DNA of 64,000 bases from Gadus chalcogrammus (GCF_026213295.1 NC_079413.1:17830164-17894163), one strand, 5' to 3'. Positions 1-42,357 are shown, numbered from the stretch's first letter. Notes: generated from the sequence alone by a model not told the origin. Translations and numbers: made by a program.

Positions 1-72
<72 letters not shown>
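1..72. repeat. (TC)n microsatellite at the left edge
   Basis: Uninterrupted TC dinucleotides from base 1, continuing beyond the window. Confidence 0.98.
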
Positions 73-76
<4 letters not shown>

Positions 77-1150
77 GCTTCCTCCCTCCCCCCTGCTATC
101 TTTCATCGTCTCTCCTCCTCACTTCTCCCTCTCTCCCTATATCTTTATCTGTGTCTCTCCTTAACTCGTTGCAATCCTCTCCCTCCCCTTTTCCTACCTC
201 CCCATTTCTCCTGTTCTCTATCTCCTCCTCTCTCCCTCCCCTCTCTCCCTCCCACTACACCCCTCTCTCTCTAGAACTCTGCCGTCTATAATTTCACCGT
301 TAAAACATCCACACCCTCTCCTTCGTCACCTCGTCCCAAAGCTCCCCATGAACACAAGAGAGGAATGACCCGTACTTCCCGTACACCTCGATAAAGGTGT
401 AGGTGAATGCTGCTTTCACACTCCCTTCCCCCTGGTCTCCCCAGCCCCCCCCCCAGCCCCCCTCCCGTCCCGTTCCCCACCAGCGGGTTCTGTCATGTCT
501 TCCTCCGCACTCACGCGCCTCCCTTCTAATTCAGGAGATCTTGCCGGCTTGTTCTAACAAATTGCTCACCAGCGTAAAAGTGCTCGGTCAGATACAGCGA
601 GAAGGAAAACACCTCTGAGGATACGCTCTGCAATAAGCAGAAACACAGATGGGATTATGATAACACAAGTCACACCCAAATTTTGTAAACCACCGCACAC
701 AGATTCCTCTGAACCGACCGAAACACTAAACACTGTTTATGGAGACATCTACATTGTGTTTACGGTCTGCACTGTTCACCGCTTGGAGGACATTTTTAAT
801 GGAAAATCGTTACAACATTAACATTAACAGTCTGTTGTAAAGCTCACAGAGTTGCTCATAAACACTCCTGGAATGGCTGTTTTTGATTATTTGTGTGGTC
901 AGTGAAGTGTATCGGACGATGCATCACACTTCCTTCAATTACTTAAAACCATAATGCTCCTGCTGCTTCTACTCTTGGGGATTTCAGTGGCAATGTACTC
1001 TACTGAAACTGTAAAGCATTGAGGCTTCAAAGACATGTCTTAGTTCTTTCTTATTATGATTCATGATGTTTTTGTCAATAAACGTCAAAATCAACCCAGT
1101 GTTTCTGCGTGACCTATGACCATTACCCCTCAATGTCTAGACTACCGTAG
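73..1150. other. Non-coding stretch, no gene recognised
   Basis: Pyrimidine-rich to about 290, then mixed sequence. No conserved peptide, splice-bounded exon of usp43 or terminal repeat was found here. Confidence 0.5.
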
Positions 1151-1154
1151 GTCT

Positions 1155-1610
1155 CACTGTCTGTGTTGTGATAGGTCAATGGCAGGTCACCTGTCTCACT
1201 GTCTGTATTGTGATAGGTCGATGGCCGGTCACATGTCTTACCTTCTGTAATGTGATAGGTTGATGGCAGATCACCTGTCTGACCTTCTGTACTGTGAAAG
1301 GTTGATGGCAGGTCAACTGTCTCACCTTCTGTACTGTGATAGGTTGATTGCAGGTTACCTGTCTCACCTTCTGTACTGTGATGGGTCGATGGCAGGTCAC
1401 CTGCCTCCCCTTCTGTACTGTGATAGGTCGATGGCAGGTCACCTGTCTCACCTTCTGTAATGTGAAAGGTCGATGGCAGGTCACTTGTCTAACCTTCTGT
1501 GTTGTAATAGGTTGATGGCAGGTCACCGGTCTCACCTTCTGCATTGTGATAGGACGATGGCAGGTCACCTGTCTCACCTTCTGTGCTGTGATAGGTCGAT
1601 GGCAGGTCGT
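1155..1610. repeat. 42-bp minisatellite, about 11 copies
   Basis: Unit contains GATAGGTCGATGGCAGGTCA and CTGTCTCACCTTCTGT with point differences. The 42-bp period (14 codons) keeps frames open on both strands, producing repeat peptides that are unlikely to be real proteins. Confidence 0.9.
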
Positions 1611-1799
1611 CTCCAGAGTGTCTGTGCGGCTGCACCTGTGAGGTTGTCAGCAGTAACCGTGGCGACCTGGCCCCTCTCAGAGCCGTCTTCCTGCTTTTAA
1701 AAAATAGAAAACCAACTCGCGGACATAAAACTATGAACCCTAATGATCTATTATTAATGTTAAAATGTATCTGAATTATGCATGTGATTCTCTGTGTGT

Positions 1800-2283
1800 C
1801 CCTTCCTGTCCGAAAGAGAGGATGAGTGGGGGAGAGGGGTGAGAGGAGAGAGAGCACCAGAGAGGGGTGAGACACATAGGAGAGGGGGGGAGAGGGAAGA
1901 GACATGGGGGGGGTAGAGAGGAGAGATGGAGGGCCTGAGAGGGAGGCTGAAATAGAGGTGGATGAGTTAAAAGAGGAGAACGATAGATAAAAACTGGGAG
2001 AGGGAAGAGAGAGAGAGAGAGAGAAAGAGAGGGAGAAAGAGAAAGCTAGAGGGAGAGATAAAGAGAGGGAGGGAGTGTCGGAGAGATATTGGAGGAGAGA
2101 CCAAACACAGATACACAGAGGACAGGGAGGGAGGATAAAACCAGGGCTGAGGGGAGAGGGAATGGAGGAGGAGATTGAGGTGGAGATGGAGGTGGAGGAG
2201 GAGGAGGAGGTGGAGGTGGAGGAGGAGGTGGAGGAGGAGGAGGTGTAGCAGCAGTCTTACAGTATCCCCCCCCCCCCCCCCAG
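1800..2283. repeat. Purine-rich GAGA/GGA tract ending in a C run before usp43 exon a
   Basis: Degenerate GA-rich DNA, then GGAGGT-type repeats at 2165-2245 and 17 C at 2266-2282. This is low-complexity intron. Confidence 0.8.
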
Positions 2284-31597
<29,314 letters not shown>

Positions 31598-34020
31598 GCC
31601 CCCCCTGGTCCTGTTGGGGGCCCGGCTCTGCTCTGATCTCCACCTCAGAGCTCCAGTGGAGCGGGAAGGCTCCAGGCTCCATGTCCCAGGTCAAGGTTTC
31701 GAAGGTTCTGAACCTGGAATGTCGGACCCCCACTGGGACCTCTTTCTCAGGGGACCGGTTTGGGGGTGCGGTCCAGAATCACAGGTCCTGTGAACTAGAG
31801 TTGGCCAGAGGTTTTCTAACGAGACGTTTTGAGCAAGGACACGTTCACTAGCGTCTCCTGGTGGAATGAATATTCACTAACACCTTTCTATGTGTGTCAT
31901 AGTCACAGCCTAATGTTTATGGATGACTTTAATGTCTGGTTGGCTTGGATTTAAGTAGGGGTAAATATGGTTGAAGAGAGATCAGAGAGTGTCCAAAGTG
32001 CCTTTGAACAGGAGAATTAAGAGGGGGGCTCTCCTTCCTCCTTTTCAAGCTGCCAATCATGTTCCCAGACATAAAGAGCCCAGCCAAGGGCTCTGACCAC
32101 TTTCTCCTCGTTTCCTTGAGGATCAAGTAATACAAGACCACCAATGGAGGGAGACAGTGACGGAGAGAGACGGGGATAGAGACACACGCACATGCACACG
32201 CACACGCACACAGATGCACACGCATATGCAGACGCAGACAAAGTCCCAGCATAATTTATATTTCAAGCACATCTGATATTTTCCCTGCTGATGTCGACAT
32301 TGATCAGAAAGTCTTATTGAGTCAAAATACCTCAGCCCCCTGACTGGCTGGGGGCAGGGACTTCTTCAGACATGAAAGTGCTGCTTTCAGAGAGCAGAAC
32401 CGGGATGAATTAGTCATTCCCCTCCGACGGCCCTAAACCAGTCACCACAGGGGCGGCTGATTGGCTGAGTGCCACTGGGGAGGACGAGAGGGTGCTGAAT
32501 GAGGTGGAAATTAAGGATGAATGTATTGTTCTGCCCGTGCTATCTGGGGGGGCATCAGGGCAGGCAGGCAGGATGCTGTCAGCTCATTACCCTGCGGCCC
32601 ACCTGTCTCACTATTGGACTCTTTTCTGCACTAGAATGGTGTCTGAAGATTTGAGCTTTTCTGTTCTCATTTATCCGTTACTTTGTATTGTTGCAAGTGC
32701 CTCTCAGACAACCCATAATGATAACAACTGTTGCCATCAGTCCTCGGCCAGACCACCTGAGCCCATCGCCTAGACATCCTGATCCCCCAGACCACCTGAC
32801 CCAGACCACCTGACCCAGACCCCCTGAACCAGACCTGACCCACCAGACCCACACCTGAACCCCCAGAAACATGAAACATCAGGCTGTCCACTCTTTTCAT
32901 TTACCGAAATAATCATTCTTGAATTTTTGTCGGAACCAGGCAGTATATAACAAATTACTTTTCAAAAAATATGTTCAAAAATACTGGTAAAGCTAGAAAG
33001 GAAATATTTAAAAGAGCAGTTGTTTATCTCAAATAAAATAACTTCAAATTGGTTTGAAAATAGCCATGACAAAGCACACTCTCTTTTTTTAACAGTTCCG
33101 TTGGAAGAGAGGGTTTGAAAATGAAGGCTATTTTCCCATCAGTGCTTTCCCTCTCCCCTGTCTCCTCATTACGTGTTGATTTTCATGCGTTGTGGCAGGA
33201 ACCAGAGCAATAACAGCTGCTCGGCCGCACTGAGCTGCCTGCTCAGGACAGGCTGCACGTCGCTAGGAATGGAAGACCAGGCTGTCAAACAGATCACAAC
33301 CCTGCTCACAATGTGCTTCCATTAATGTTAGATACATACTGTTCATATGGAGTCTAGCTCAAAATAATGGGCAGGCTTGGAGAGTCTGCACGATACAGTA
33401 AGGTGGGATGCGATGCCCACTCTATGAGACAGCCCGTCAGGAGCAGGTAGTAGCTCAGTGAGTCAGACAAGCAGCCCTTGACTTCAACGCTATAAATCAA
33501 TATAAATAAATACATAGGCTTCGTTTTGCTTTTAGAAAAGCTGCTCATGTGTTTGTATTTCCCTGAATGAGTGCAGGGGTTCCCAACCTTGGTGCCGTGG
33601 TCGAACTTGGGCTAATTCGATGATCCACTTTGGCAAACATTTATTAGTATTTTTACTGTATATATAAACACATGGCTTCATAGCCTGGAGGAAACTACTG
33701 CTAACCCCTAAGTGTGTAGTAGAGTGGTGCCATCACAGCTCCCCCAGGTCCCTGGGGAGGGTAACTATTCTATTCCGTCCATGGCCATGGTGAGCTTCTA
33801 TTCCCTAGTTCTACGGTAAAGTTAAGTATGGATATGGTCTGCAGCAGGCTTGAATAGAGAGAGTTTTTTTTATTAATCATATTATTATTATTTCACCGGC
33901 CCTTTGGCCTTCTCTTGGCCCTTGACGTATTGACAATACAGGCATTTTGTGAGGGAAAAACGACTTGTTTGTGCAAAAGTTTTTCATTTTTGAAGGTTTT
34001 ATCCTTTCATGTGGAGTGAG
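31598..34020. other. Region downstream of usp43, probable 3' UTR then intergenic DNA
   Basis: No coding sequence recognised. Contains CA/GCACACGCAC patches (32180-32240) and a CCAGACCACCTGACC short repeat (32745-32870). CAGGGGTTCCCAACCTT at 33578 looks like one hAT end, but no partner end was found. Confidence 0.4.
33032..33037 (+). promoter_or_regulatory. Candidate poly(A) signal AATAAA downstream of usp43
   Basis: First clear AATAAA found after the usp43 stop, about 1.4 kb downstream. Only position and motif support it. Confidence 0.2.
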
Positions 34021-34158
34021 TAAGACACGAAGGTATGGGAGAGAGAGGGGAGGATATGCAGCAAAAGACCACGGGCAGGAATCAAACCCGGGTTTCTGCG
34101 GTCAGGACTGGGCCTTAATGGTACGCGCTCTACCCATTGAACCACCAGGGCACCCCCA
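34021..34158 (-). mobile_element. tRNA-derived SINE fragment
   Basis: Minus strand reads GGGTGCCCTGGTGGTTCAAT then GGGTAGAGC (A-box region), about 40 bp later CCCGGGTTTGATTCCTG (B-box), then a short body. Confidence 0.65.
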
Positions 34159-34221
34159 AAAGGTAAAGTTGAGGTTGTTACTTTTAGAGCTCGAGATGAG
34201 ATCCAGGGCCAGACAGGGATG

Positions 34222-35027
34222 TCTACGTCATGTGATGGAGAGTAGGTCTACGTCATGTGATGGAGAATAGGTCTACGTCATGTGATGGAGGAACAGGTCT
34301 ACGTCATGTGATTGAGGAATAGGTCTGCGTCAAGTGATTGAGGTACAGGTTTACGTCATGTGATTGAGGATTAGGTCTACGTCATATGATGGAAAATAGG
34401 TCTACGTCATGTGATGGAGAATAGATCCATGTCATGTGATGGAGGACCAGGTCTACGTCATGTGATGGAGGAACAGGTCTACGTCATGTGATGGAGAACA
34501 GGTCTACGTCATGGGATGGAGAACAGGTCTACGTCATGTGATGGAGGAATAGGTCTACGTCATGTGATGGAGAACAGGTCTACGTCATGTGATTGAGGAA
34601 TAGGTCCACGTCATGTGATGGAGGAATAGGTCTACGTCATGTGATGGAGAATAGGTCTACGTCATGTGATGGAGAATAGGTCTATATCATGTGATGGAGA
34701 ATAGATCCACGTCATGTGATGGAGGAATAGGTCTACGTCATGTGATGGAGAATTGGTCTACGTCATGTGATGGAGAATAGGTCTATGTCATGTGATGGAG
34801 AATAGATCCAAGTCATGTGATGGAGGAACAGGTCTACTTCATGTGATGGAGGAATAGGTCTACGTCAAGTGATGGAGGAACAGGTCTACGTCATGTGATG
34901 GAGGAACAGGTCTACGTTATGTGATGGAGGAACAGGTCTACTTCATGTGATGGAGGAATAGGTCTACGTCATGTGATGGAGGAATAGGTCCTTGTCATGT
35001 GATGGAGGAATAGGTCCTCGTCATGGG
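34222..35027. repeat. 25-26-bp minisatellite TCTACGTCATGTGATGGAG, about 32 copies
   Basis: Most units keep TACGTCATGTGATGGAG, joining a CRE half-site (ACGTCA) to a TCATGTGA E-box-like octamer. Variation is mainly in the AATAGG/AACAGG linker. Confidence 0.9.
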
Positions 35028-35414
35028 TCTTTCGGAGTATCTGTGCCATGTCTCACTTTGTTATTGTTGCATTTTTAAATGAATTTAGTTTCTTTCAGAA
35101 TATCACAACTAATCCTGCTCAGTTGAACCCCTCATAGGGGCCGGATATACCAGGATGTGAAAAGACAGGTCGAATGAAGAGATGTTTTTTGGCTATTTAT
35201 TGATATGCAAATATAAGTTAAGACTTGTCTGTGTATGTAAAAATCCCCGACCATCCCACACACCAGTTTGTGTGTTTGTGCGTTCACGTGTCACCAGAGC
35301 ACACAAACACAGCTCCGTACAGAGACAAACACACAACGCTCTCTCACACACGCTGTAGCGTTGCCTTCATTCAGCACGGAGAGACACTGACACTCAGAGT
35401 AGTGAGGGACGGGG

Positions 35415-35770
35415 GGGAATGGAGGCAGGGGGCTGGCCTCAGGGCATCAGGGTGCTGGCCTCAGGGCCTCAGGGGGCTGGCCTCAGGGGCCTGGCCTCAG
35501 GTGGCTGGCCTCAGGGGGCTGGCCTCAGGTGGCTGGCCTCAGGGGGCTGGCCTCAGGGCCTCAGGGGGCTGGCCTCAGGGGGCTGGCCTCAGGGGGCTGG
35601 CCTCAGGGGTCCTACCTCCAGGCCTCAGGGGGCTGGCCTCAGGGGGCTGGCCTCAGGGGGCTGGCCACGGGGCCTCAGGGGCTGGCATTAGGGCCTCATG
35701 GGCCTCAGGGGGCTGGCCTCAGGGCCTCCGGGCCGGTGAATGGAGGCAGGGGGAGCTGGCCTCAGGGAGC
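35415..35770. repeat. GGCTGGCCTCAGGG minisatellite
   Basis: About 24 units of 14-15 bp. The long plus-strand frame here is repeat-driven and shows no protein family. Confidence 0.9.
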
Positions 35771-36927
35771 CCTGGGGCGGCAGTCCCAATGATCCCTCCC
35801 TTAGTGGCCCTCCAACACCTCATAATCACTCATAACGTCTCTGGTAGCGAGCCTCTGACAGCCTCCATCGGCCTCCGTCAGCCTCCGTCAACCTTTTTTT
35901 TTTCTACCTTGAAGTACATGTCTGGTATGAATGGTGAGGGGGGGTGTGAGGTGAGGATGACATCGCCTGATGATGGAGCTTATTGGGAGGATGAGTTTGG
36001 ACTGAACGTAGGTGATGATAATAAGGGTTATTCATAGAGCTAGCTCTGTGATGGCAGATGGACTGGTTTAAAATGCTAATTAAACAAAAGGAACTTCTCA
36101 CACAACCTCTCTCACAGCTTCATTTACTTCAACCCTCTTCTTGTCCTCTTTTTCCATCAAGTTTGTTTTGTCAGGACTCACAGATGTCTTGGATTCAATT
36201 CAGTGCATGAAACAGGGACACACTTTAGTTTGTCAGTTCACTCTCCCCTGGGGCTCCTGCTATAAAGTTAAACCCCCCCATCGTAACCCCCCATGGGGTA
36301 CATCTGATCCCTCACCCCATCGTACAGGTAACCTACGATACAGAGACGATTCAGAGGCGGTGGTGGCGACTGGTGGGTGAAGTTCTGCTCTGAACACCTC
36401 AGATTGAGTGTTTGAGAGAGAAAACTCTTAAACTGACCTCCTATCAGTGTACCTGCGTCTGAAAAAGTATTTTATATAATATAAAATACACATCATATAA
36501 AAGTACACGGCCACAAGACATTGAAAACGTCCGTAGTGTCTTGTGGCTGTGCCTTAGGGGGCAGGACCTGCAGGTGAAGTGTAGAGAGATGGACGCCCCA
36601 TACAGAGAGAGATAGAGCCAAGGAAACAGGTGTGACACAGGCTGGCAGAATGCAGGTTAGCTGCAGAATATAAATGCATTGAGTGTTAAAGATGAACTGA
36701 ACTGAAATTTGAAGTTTAATGATATAACAAATGTAACAGATGTATACAATAACTAAAAATGGCTGAACTTGGTAAAAGGGATACAATTGTACGGTGAAAG
36801 TGTTGTTTATGTTAAGGGACGCCGCCATGTTGGATTTCAACAATCAGCTACATCACTGGCATGGTAACCTACTCTGTGGCTCTAGCAGCCATAGCAGGTA
36901 ATCAGTCAGACTCTGAGGCTCGCTGAA

Positions 36928-37745
36928 ATGGCTACGGAAAAGCAAACAACCAGGTCTAAGGGAGGATCGTACTGCATTGCCCCTGGCTGCAGTAATGAAT
37001 TATATAGGGCCAAGGCCGCTTGGGTAATCATAAATTTCCACAGGCTAGGAATTGAATAGGACACCAGCCCTTAAAGGTTGGGTATGGAATTCGCTTTTTT
37101 GGCCATTTTTGCAGAATTACTTGAAATCCTTATCATAACCCACTTACAGCCACTGAGTTAGAAGTACTGACATGAAAATTAAACAAGTAAATCATCTGTG
37201 GAACGGGCAGGGCTCGAAAAACTCCAGCCAATGATTTCCAGAGCCACCGAGTTGCATTGGACAGTAAGTACGTCAATCAAACGGTCGTACTGCACTCCCC
37301 CTCCCCCGCGCCCCGCGCGCGACCCCTTCGTGCAGTACTCGTGACCCAGAGCAAGCTCCTGTTTGTTGTTATCCTGCGGTAGCTACTGGAACTAGTTAAT
37401 CCACATTTGGACCTAGCAGTAGAAGACAATTTCCATGGCAGACAAGACGCCACCATCCCCATGTTGTTTTTTTAATGTTGCCATGTTGTTTAACGAAAAC
37501 CTACGCTAGCCTGTCTCGCTCTCACGCATCTGTGTTCGCGCTCGTGCATGATTGCGCGTCCAGGTACTTGGAATGGGTGGAGTCAGAGTCAGCGTTGAAG
37601 GAGAGGGGGTAGGACCATTTGAGTTGTGTATTTTCAAAATCTGCTGGCGTTTTGCAAATCCAATTCCCAACCTTTAATACTTGGCTGGCAGCCTTAAAAC
37701 TGGCTAACTCTCCGATAGCCCCTGTCATGTCAATCTCCACAAGCT
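36928..37745 (+). pseudogene. THAP-domain exon, broken by a stop and a MITE
   Basis: ATG at 36928 reads GGSYCIAPGCSNELYRAKAA then INFHRLGIE and stops at 37057. After the inserted MITE (37075-37673) the same domain continues as NTWLAALKLANSPIAP. The C-x4-C and HRL features match THAP domains; the later Cys/His pair is not seen. Confidence 0.75.
37075..37673. mobile_element. TTAA-flanked MITE inside the THAP exon
   Basis: Ends AGGTTGGGTATGGAATTCGC and GCAAATCCAATTCCCAACCT, bordered by TTAA at 37071-37074 and 37674-37677. Removing one TTAA copy and the insert restores continuity of the THAP reading region. Confidence 0.8.
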
Positions 37746-38624
37746 AGCACTCCGACCATAAAGTGTATAAACTATTACTCAGACGATATCACAGATCTAT
37801 ATTTCCAAGCAGCTAATTAAACCACGGCGGGTCTGTGAACAGAAGTTCCACATATGTCCCTTTCTACTCACCCTGATGTTTGCCGACTAGCCGATTGCTG
37901 ATGCAGAGAGAGTTAAACTCGGAAGAAGTAGTTTCATAATAAGATGTATCTTTGCAATATCCATCTGTGCAATATCCATCAACATACACCAGAAAGTAAA
38001 CCTCCAACATCCACCTAAACTAAACGTGACACTCGTGATTCCGCCTCGCAGTTATGCTCATCCGCGGTTGTATCTCCCAAAGTACATCTAACATGTCTTT
38101 CAGTCCCTGTCCACACAGAGGCGATTTTTTGGTGAAATCATTTTTTTATTAACCATGTTATTAGGAAGATAATAAACCATGTTCTCTAATAGTTCCATAG
38201 TCCCAGGTTGGTTTTAAAAAAAACCGGACCTATGTGGTTTCATGTTAGGATTCATGTGGAAGCCTGAAGCGACGTTAGAGTTGCGTTGAAAGCTATTTTT
38301 TTTTTTTGCATTATTTTTGTAGCTTTAAATACTTTCAATACTTGGTCAATTTAATTACTGTACATTAAAAAGTATTTCTATTCAATCTAAAAAACAACTG
38401 CTATCTCCTCCTTCACTTGAATGTTTGTATACAGCGCGCAGGCTGGATGCACGCAGGCTTGATGCGTTCTACTTTTTTGTGGAGAACCAGCGCCTTGAAT
38501 ATAGTTACTACAGCGTTTGTACAGCTCGATGCGTTTTCACAAAGAGTCCGTCTTTACGGAGATATTCCTGAAACGCATCAAAGGAAAACGGAGGGGGAAA
38601 GATCGTTTTTGCCTTGTTACACCT

Positions 38625-39214
38625 GCCGTTTTCACACCTAACCGTGCTCAAATCTGCCAGTGTGAGTGTGGCCAGTCTGGCCAGGCCAGGCCAACTTGGC
38701 CACTTGGGAGAGGTGTGCTGCTATGGTACGGGCCGCCACGGTACAGATGCTAATGAGCCGACACGCGCACACGCACGGCTATGCAACCTGAGCTGGATGA
38801 CTTGTAGTCCATGCGACGACCATGGACATAATAAAGGCGACAAGCCTTCTATCCCATTAAACGGTAAACATGGCGTCAAGCGGTTCAACTGTTGGTTCAC
38901 GTTGGTCCCATAGAGAAGTCGAGTGTCTGTTAGCCATTTGGGCAGACGATAAGCAACAGACTCAGCAAAGTGCGAACTGTGTTCTCTGTGTTATTGTCCA
39001 TTGTTGTTAAAACTCTGACTGGCGGCAGACTTTATTATGGTCCATGCAGCGGACCCTTGGTGATGACGTGTTACGACGTGATGACGTATGTACAAGAGCC
39101 TACCGTGGCCCAGGCCACAGTTGCGACGGCAAACGCTCACGCCCAGATGGCCTAGTGTGAGCGCAGGCCAGAGAACAATGGGGCCAGTTGAGCACGGTTA
39201 GGTGTGAAAACGGC
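38625..39214. mobile_element. MITE with GCCGTTTTCACACCTAACCG ends
   Basis: A 27-bp inverted pair, GCCGTTTTCACACCTAACCG onward at 38625 and its complement ending at 39214, inside the Kolobok-like element. Target duplication not identified. Confidence 0.6.
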
Positions 39215-40767
39215 CAAGGGCCACGGCCAGATGGCCTAGTGTGACTGCACCCTTGGAGAGAGCATGGCCACTTCCAAAACCTCTCTCTAGCCGCAAAGCA
39301 TCCGAAATCTCCTATGCATGTGTGACCGGCTGAATCTGCGTTGTGTTTTTTTTTTTAATGAAAGACGTGACCCACGATCTCTGTCCAGACTCGGGAACTC
39401 CGACGTCCATTTATTGGTTGCTGAAGATAAACATTAACAAACAGCTTCCTCTTAGAAAGTGCCCTTGACAATACTCCAACTCCTCTACGAAGCACACAGA
39501 GGGGGAGGGGAACTAGCATGACTACACAAGGGACAGGTGCATGCTAGGACATCGCAACAAAATACAAAGTTCCCCAAAACACTGAAATCTATGCATGGAT
39601 ATTTACACCAGACTTCAAATAAACAATGTATAATCAAAATAACTAATATAAAGAATGATAAACTATAAGATGGTCAAAGATTTGATCACAAAATAAATGT
39701 AAACACCTCTTCCCAAGGGAACCAGAACAAAAAGAAGAGGGCAGGGGGCACGGGAAACTTAAGGGGTTCTCGGAAATGTGGGCGGGAGCACAGAAGGAGG
39801 TGGAGCCAAATCAAAGAACAAAATCAAATAGAAAGGGGCACATGAGGCGGCATGGAAAGCTACAGTTCAGGTAATAAAACAAAACTGTAAAGCAATTTTG
39901 TGTAATTATAATTTAAGAGATATGACACCCTGTTACACATGGTTATGCAACCTAATCCCACCATTAGATGGTCAAGGTTGACCGGGACCTCTCGGCAGCA
40001 GAAATATTCAATGGCAGTGTCCATGCTGCCACACGCACCCCAGTCACACCCACATGATCCTAAGGTGGAGCTGGAGCCTGAAACTGATCCCTCTCCACCG
40101 GGTGGTAGTCGGACACTACAGGCATGTTCCTCACAGGCTCAAACGCGTAACCAGCCATATTCAAATCACTATTTTCCACCGTGGAGTGTAGAAGACGTTC
40201 GCGTGTCTGAGACAACGACCTAGTCCTACAATGCCAGTGACGTCATCGAAAATGTCGGCGCTCTAATACTAACAGACGCATTTTCTTTTGTGGCAAAAAA
40301 AAGAAAGCTATCTTGATTTTTTAAATATTTTTTTAGTGTAATTTTTTTATATGGTTATAACTAACAAGTTATCGATGTTGATTATTTCAGTTCAGTTCAT
40401 CTTTAAGTTAAGAAGGACCATCGTTAACTTCTTCCATTGAAAGCATTGATTGAATCTGACGAGCGCTCCCCGCCCCCCCACTCTGCCACTGAACTCCTTT
40501 TGATTTTCTACAATAAATTAATTAAACTGTCAACGTCGTCATGTCTGTACAAAGTGCTCCAGGGATCAATATATGTCCACAAAAACCTCATTGGTCCGTT
40601 CAAGGCATTGATTTAAAGCTGTTTCACGCTTTTTGGAGCCTTGTTTACTGTCGACAGTTTGACGTGACACGCTGACGCTGCGTAATTATACCGAGCTCTT
40701 GAATGCTGTTTATCTGTCTGCATGTATGAAGGTATTGTAGCAAAAGTCTTTAGCAGCTGTAACTGCA

Positions 40768-41399
40768 GGCCCGTTTACACGAGGACGCTTGCGCGTAAAA
40801 ACGACAAAATATTTTATCGGAAGTGCCTTTCATTTAGACGGTGACGGCGTTTTTGGGGCATGAAAACGCATAAATCTGAAACCACCCTCCAGAGTGGAAA
40901 AGTTGAATACGCTCCGCCGTAGCGTTGCCGTCTAGACTGCCAAGACGCAAAACACTGCTCAGATCTGCTCACGTCGCGTGCGCGTTTACGTCACATACAT
41001 GTGCCAGTACAAGGAAATAAACAAACATGTCAGATTATTTCCATGCGTCGGACCTTCAAGCTGCTCTGGCAGCTCTAACAAGTCTTTCCACGCAATGTAC
41101 AGGATATGTACAGATAGTATTACTGAACAGAGAAGGATCTTTTTGTTTTTTGCAGCACGGATAAGAGAAGAAGGAAGATTAAACGCATGCGCTCAGACAT
41201 GGCGGTGTTGTGTGATAGTGTATCACAGCACCATTTAGCCGCCTGACATGCATACCCAATCGAATTCCACACACTTTTGCGTCACCGTATGCACACAGAT
41301 TTCCTCCCGAAAACGCTTGTCTAAACGCGGAATAAAAAGTGAAGACGCGACGCCACTTTTGCGTCTTCTGTTCAGACCGTCATCGTGTAAACGTAGCCT
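40768..41399. mobile_element. MITE with GTTTACACGA(G/T)GACG ends
   Basis: Left GGCCCGTTTACACGAGGACG and right CGTCATCGTGTAAACGTAGCC are inverted copies; about 630 bp, GC-rich ends. Family and target duplication unresolved. Confidence 0.5.
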
Positions 41400-42064
41400 A
41401 AGTATGCCTACACTAAAGTCTCAAATCTGTAACAGTAAATATGAAGTCCTAAATATTTATTTTGCATGTGTACTCTAAAGTCACAAATGTGTAACAGTAC
41501 ATTTGATGTCGTAAATATTTTTTTTACCATCCTAAACACGAAATAGGGTCTAAGAGTTCACAAGTCTGTGTTACAAGTGCACAAATCCTATCCTGTGCAG
41601 TGTGCATCACAACATCAAAGAGTCATGCACTAGACACTTTTGCTACAATCATTGCAGCACAGTTGGTGCAAAACACATTCACACACCCGTCATTCATAAT
41701 CTGAGAACAGAACATGCACAAAATTTGTGCATTCGTAAACCCCAATGTGAACTAATGCATCAGAAGTTGCACATCTGTGAAATATTTCCTCACAAATGAA
41801 ATTATATAGATCGCTATGTTCAATGAGCATTTTAATGAGCGAGCACAGGTCCATCGATGCAACTGCTCAAATCTGCTAGTACGAGTCTCAGCTGTAGATT
41901 TTCTTGCGGATACTTTTGCAGCAGTCAATGAGGTACAAGTGTAGCAAAAGTGATTTGTATCCGTATGAAGCAGTGTCTGTGGGCGGGACAAAATTGCAGC
42001 ATTAACCAATGAAAGTCGCCGGCAGGAGGTGCATTTTTCAAACTACACTGGGACCATCCAAGTA

Positions 42065-42357
42065 AACGATAGTTATGATATTATAACTCTAATTCTATGA
42101 TTGTAGGCGTAGCCGTCTAGGCTTCGCCTTATGGGCTTGTCCCGTGAGCGTGCTCGCGCGCACTGAAAAATTTCAACTATGCACCAATCAACGTGAGCGC
42201 CGCCCACATTTCCCACGGCACCGTGTATATAATGAGGCGCAAACCGCCGCCCATCCTCCACGCTATTCTTTCAGCATTTGGAGGGTACAGCAGGTGGGAA
42301 ACTAGACGGCTACGCCTACAATCATAGCAGTAGAATTATAATATCATAACTATCGTT
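42065..42357. repeat. Inverted repeat end of the DIRS-like element
   Basis: Arms 42065-42120 and 42302-42357 (56 bp, about five mismatches), including GATTGTAGGCGTAGCCGTCTAG and complement. A TATATAA lies in the 181-bp loop at about 42226. Confidence 0.8.

Larger units (their letters stand above)
36690..40402. mobile_element. Kolobok-like DNA transposon with THAP remnant
   Basis: Ends AGATGAACTGAACTGAAAT and ATTTCAGTTCAGTTCATCT, each bordered by TTAA (36686-36689, 40403-40406). A THAP zinc-finger exon sits near the left end. TTAA targets plus THAP is the Kolobok combination. At least two MITEs are nested inside; no intact transposase core was found. Confidence 0.75.

Noticed and set aside
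33578..33600. hAT-like end CAGGGGTTCCCAACCTT
   Set aside because: No matching opposite end or 8-bp duplication found nearby.
34222..35027. CRISPR array
   Set aside because: No unique spacers; linker variation is only a few bases and the context is eukaryotic.
35225..36037. 270-codon plus-strand open frame
   Set aside because: Most of it is the GGCTGGCCTCAGGG minisatellite; no protein family, splice signals or conserved start.
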